Both the position numbers and the translations under genes were made by a program. The notes under the pieces are model-generated. The model saw nothing but the letters and a program-made list of their open reading frames with translations. It was not told the origin of the DNA and ran no database searches. Below, one piece after another: positions 4,827 through 6,715 of a stretch of 6,715 nucleotides of DNA (positions within the stretch are counted from its first letter, which is position 1; the number at the start of each line of letters is the position of its first letter). The stretch is from Deltaproteobacteria bacterium (lineage in GTDB: Bacteria > Desulfobacterota > Desulfobacteria > Desulfobacterales > JAABPS01). Where the stretch lies: NCBI GenBank assembly GCA_019309685.1, contig JAFDFT010000132.1, forward strand, positions 1-6,715, given 5' to 3'.

Positions 4827-5918
4827 TTATTTTGAGGATTTATCGATATCTATGATCTTACGATCAAGATATTTTTTTGTTTCATACTTGGTAATTTTCA
4901 TGATTTTTTTATTCATTTCAGCCATTCTTTGGATTTCATTTTTGATCTCGCGATGAATTTGATTATGTTCATTATAATGAGGATCACTTTCCTGAGTATC
5001 CAGAGATAATAGATCCGCCAATCCGGAAATGATTTGTAATGGCTGGTTTACTTCATGACAAACAGCTCCAGCCATTTCAATGACCCCTTGAAGTTTTTCA
5101 ACCTTTAGTCTTTCTTCTTCGGCCAGTTTACGTTCGCTAATGTCACGGGCAACGCATAAGACAAAGTTTCTTTCCAGAAGATTGAAAATCAGCGAACTTA
5201 CCTCTACGGAGAGCTTTTCGCCTGATTTTTTTAAAAGTTTGGTTTCAAAAATATGTTTTTTGTTCGCTAGAAGTTTTTCATAATATAAATAAAGGTCGCT
5301 TTTATGTTTTGGAGCGAGTATTTTATTAATTGCCAAATTAAGCAATTCTTCTCGTGTATAACCAAGTTTTTTACAAGCCACATCATTGACTTCAATGTGC
5401 TTGCTTGGCATTAGATTGTCATCTATTCCAAAAACACAAATTGCATCATCAATGCTGTTAAATAATATTCGATACCTCATTTCACTCATTCTTAACTCAT
5501 TCTCAATCCGTTTTCGTTCAATTGCGTAACGGATTGAGCGGGCAAGAAAGAATAACTCGTTATGTCCCTTTACAATATAATCCTGTGCTCCTGCTTGAAG
5601 TGCTTCAATAGCCAATGCTTCATCATCCATGCCTGTTAAAAGAATAATGGGAATGCCCGGAGCTTTTGATAGTGACTTGTGGAGCGTATCTAAACCACGA
5701 CTGTCAGGAAGGGACAGGTCAAGCAATATAATATCAAACTCACCTTTCGCTAACATTTCGAATCCTGTTGAAAGGCTTGAGGCGGTTGTATAGTTAAACG
5801 GAAAGTTTCCAGTAGTTTCAAGGATTTCCTTAACTAGATTCGGAATTTCCGGATCATCTTCGATAATAAGGATATCAATTACTGTTTTTTTTTGAGTTTT
5901 TAAAAAAGATAATTCCAT
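4827..5918 (-). CDS. Response regulator-PAS-DHp protein lacking HATPase
   Basis: The 363-residue protein combines three signalling modules. Residues 14-135 are a receiver domain with acidic E20/D21/D22, phosphoacceptor D67 in LLDLSLPD, T95 in LLTG and K117 in VKG. Residues about 142-262 are a PAS domain ending in the PAC signature RDISERK (258-264). Residues about 275-350 are a histidine-kinase DHp segment with an H-box at H288 (CHEVNQPLQIISG). The chain then ends (KYETKKYLDRKIIDIDKSSK) with no HATPase_c domain: no N, G1 or G2 boxes. It therefore cannot autophosphorylate by itself and may act as a phosphotransfer or scaffold partner for another kinase. The same ending is, from memory, common in Desulfobacterota paralogues, so this looks like a natural form, not a truncation. 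The start lacks a strong binding site (AAAAG about seven bases upstream). A nine-A run lies in codons 9-12. Promoter evidence is weak (TATAAT at 5959-5954 only). Confidence 0.85.
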   Translation of the reverse strand: MELSFLKTQKKTVIDILIIEDDPEIPNLVKEILETTGNFPFNYTTASSLSTGFEMLAKGEFDIILLDLSLPDSRGLDTLHKSLSKAPGIPIILLTGMDDEALAIEALQAGAQDYIVKGHNELFFLARSIRYAIERKRIENELRMSEMRYRILFNSIDDAICVFGIDDNLMPSKHIEVNDVACKKLGYTREELLNLAINKILAPKHKSDLYLYYEKLLANKKHIFETKLLKKSGEKLSVEVSSLIFNLLERNFVLCVARDISERKLAEEERLKVEKLQGVIEMAGAVCHEVNQPLQIISGLADLLSLDTQESDPHYNEHNQIHREIKNEIQRMAEMNKKIMKITKYETKKYLDRKIIDIDKSSK

Positions 5919-6008
5919 TTATAAACTTTTAAAATACTGACTTAATTTTGATAATTATATTGAATGAATTAGTTTTTTAATTAGATATCTAAATAGAATA
6001 AGCAAAAT

Positions 6009-6132
6009 TTATGCCAAATCTAATTGACAGAAGGGTTATAAGCCAATGCGCATATTGTGAGTAAAAAAGGAATCATCATAGTGAACGGCTGCGACGAGAA
6101 ACGAATAAAATGCAGAAAATTTCTTGGCATAA
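6009..6132. repeat. 9-bp inverted repeat bracketing a 27-codon frame
   Basis: TTATGCCAA (6009-6017) and TTGGCATAA (6124-6132) are perfect reverse complements 106 bases apart. They nearly bracket the small frame at 6057-6140, whose last eight bases run past the right arm. No target duplication is seen at the edges, so mobility is not supported. It may be a dispersed intergenic repeat or chance. Confidence 0.3.
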
Positions 6133-6283
6133 TGCTATAAATTGGAACGCTTGGATCATTTTCAAAAGAGATGATGATTTTTAAAAATCCTGATGATTAA
6201 GGCTTAAGGAACCATTAATTTTTTGACAAAAAGATGTTAAAATAAAGGTTTGAACTTGAAATTTTAATAAAAGGTAAATAACA

Positions 6284-6290
6284 AAGGGGG
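6284..6290 (+). promoter_or_regulatory. Strong ribosome binding site before an ATC codon
   Basis: AAGGGGG ends six bases before ATC 6297. No ATG, GTG or TTG lies at suitable spacing in the conserved frame. The next possible initiator, GTG 6342, has no binding site. Confidence 0.65.
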
Positions 6291-6296
6291 CAAAGT

Positions 6297-6715
6297 ATCG
6301 AAACTCAAAAACAAAAAGAAAAGACATCCGCTGCTGCATGCGTGCGTCAGCAGTGCGACGGCTGTGAAATAGAAGGAAAACTTCTGTGTATCCACACGCA
6401 TAAAGACCTGGCTGATTTTTTTGTTCTTTTTCTCGGATGGGTTATACCATTTATTGCTGGAATGGTTATCGGAAATTTCTGGGCAGGTTTGCTTGCCTGG
6501 GTTGTACTGGCTGTTCTGTTCTTTGGATATGTTGAAGCCTTATTATTGTGCCGCCACTGTCCTCACTACATGGAAAAAGGATTTTTGCTTCGCTGTCACG
6601 CCAACTGGGGTCTTCCAAAAATACCAAAGCTAAATACCAAACCAATGAACACAGCCGAGAAGGTCATATGGTTAATATATGTGGCAGTTCTTTTTTTGTT
6701 TTATGTGCCCTTTTT
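6297..6715 (+). CDS. Cys-rich membrane protein, 3' partial, apparent ATC start
   Basis: The frame runs from ATC 6297 to the window edge (139 complete codons) with no stop. The cytoplasmic N-terminus carries C15, C20, C23 and C31 (CVRQQCDGC...LLC), a likely metal or Fe-S site. Hydrophobic helices lie at about 40-59 and 61-84. Then comes a second Cys cluster, CRHCPHY (85-91) with C100 in LLRCHAN, followed by WGLPKIPKL and a third helix from about 123. The CxxCPxY...L.C..N.G.PK pattern recalls uncharacterised membrane proteins of Desulfobacterota and some archaea; their function is unknown to me. The strong AAGGGGG site points to the ATC, where ATG-GAA-ACT would give a normal METQK start. If ATC is not used, GTG 6342 would shorten the protein by 15 residues. 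An open frame at 6421-6633 in another register is a shadow. Confidence 0.75.
   Translation, partial: METQKQKEKTSAAACVRQQCDGCEIEGKLLCIHTHKDLADFFVLFLGWVIPFIAGMVIGNFWAGLLAWVVLAVLFFGYVEALLLCRHCPHYMEKGFLLRCHANWGLPKIPKLNTKPMNTAEKVIWLIYVAVLFLFYVPF

Larger units (their letters stand above)
5919..6296. other. Divergent intergenic region with no confirmed gene
   Basis: These 378 AT-rich bases lie between divergent genes. They hold a 9-bp inverted repeat (6009-6017 / 6124-6132), a 14-bp palindrome GATTTTTAAAAATC (6176-6189), and TTGACA at 6223-6228 without a good -10 partner. A 27-codon frame (GTG 6057, stop 6138-6140) encodes KKGIIIVNGCDEKRIKC, which looks protein-like but has no well-placed binding site; it may be a tiny gene, a remnant or chance. 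Confidence 0.5.

Noticed and set aside
4827..5918. Possible frameshifted or truncated histidine kinase
   Set aside because: No HATPase motifs are seen downstream of the stop, and the C-terminal ending looks like a natural one, so the gene is treated as intact.
6421..6633. Plus-strand open frame of 70 codons
   Set aside because: It is out of frame with the Cys-rich membrane protein, whose frame carries helices and paired Cys motifs.

Overview
The window is an AT-rich bacterial chromosome segment with seven protein genes, each apparently transcribed on its own and separated by long intergenic stretches. The family mix suggests Desulfobacterota, most likely Desulfobacterales. That mix is a stand-alone CULT (cereblon-type) protein, a receiver-PAS-DHp protein with no ATPase domain, a Cys-rich membrane protein with a CRHCPHY motif, and a lysine-rich histone H1-like protein. 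This taxonomic call is inference from family recall, not from a marker gene.

Left part (1-1389): a short intergenic patch holds three degenerate 8-mers, a small perfect inverted repeat and a clear minus-strand terminator. The terminator serves a lipoprotein gene that resembles the DUF4185 / five-bladed beta-propeller group. A 389-base divergent spacer follows, with a strong sigma70-type promoter pointing right.

Middle-left (1779-2778, plus strand): a one-helix membrane protein with a lysine/alanine/proline repeat tail like histone H1, a 15-bp perfect hairpin, then an 85-residue two-helix membrane protein ending at a hairpin-plus-T-run terminator.

Middle (2779-4457, minus strand): the CULT-domain protein, with the complete zinc ligands and the three-tryptophan cage that binds thalidomide, uridine and cyclic imides in known members. 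Upstream of it is a 364-residue protein with a SeqA-type N-terminal ribbon-helix-helix segment, a long acidic/proline linker and an unrecognised Trp-rich C-terminal domain. Each has a good promoter of its own, so they are neighbours rather than a proven operon.

Right part (4458-6715): a 146-bp MITE-like element with 21-bp perfect terminal inverted repeats and a 5-bp target duplication lies just upstream of the SeqA-like gene's promoter. Next comes the receiver-PAS-DHp protein (minus strand). A 378-base spacer follows, then a plus-strand Cys-rich membrane protein that runs off the window and appears to start at an ATC codon behind a strong ribosome binding site.

No single pathway joins these genes. 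The most notable items are the bacterial cereblon-type domain, the SeqA-headed protein beside it, the membrane-tethered H1-like protein and the MITE. No rRNA, tRNA or CRISPR array was seen.
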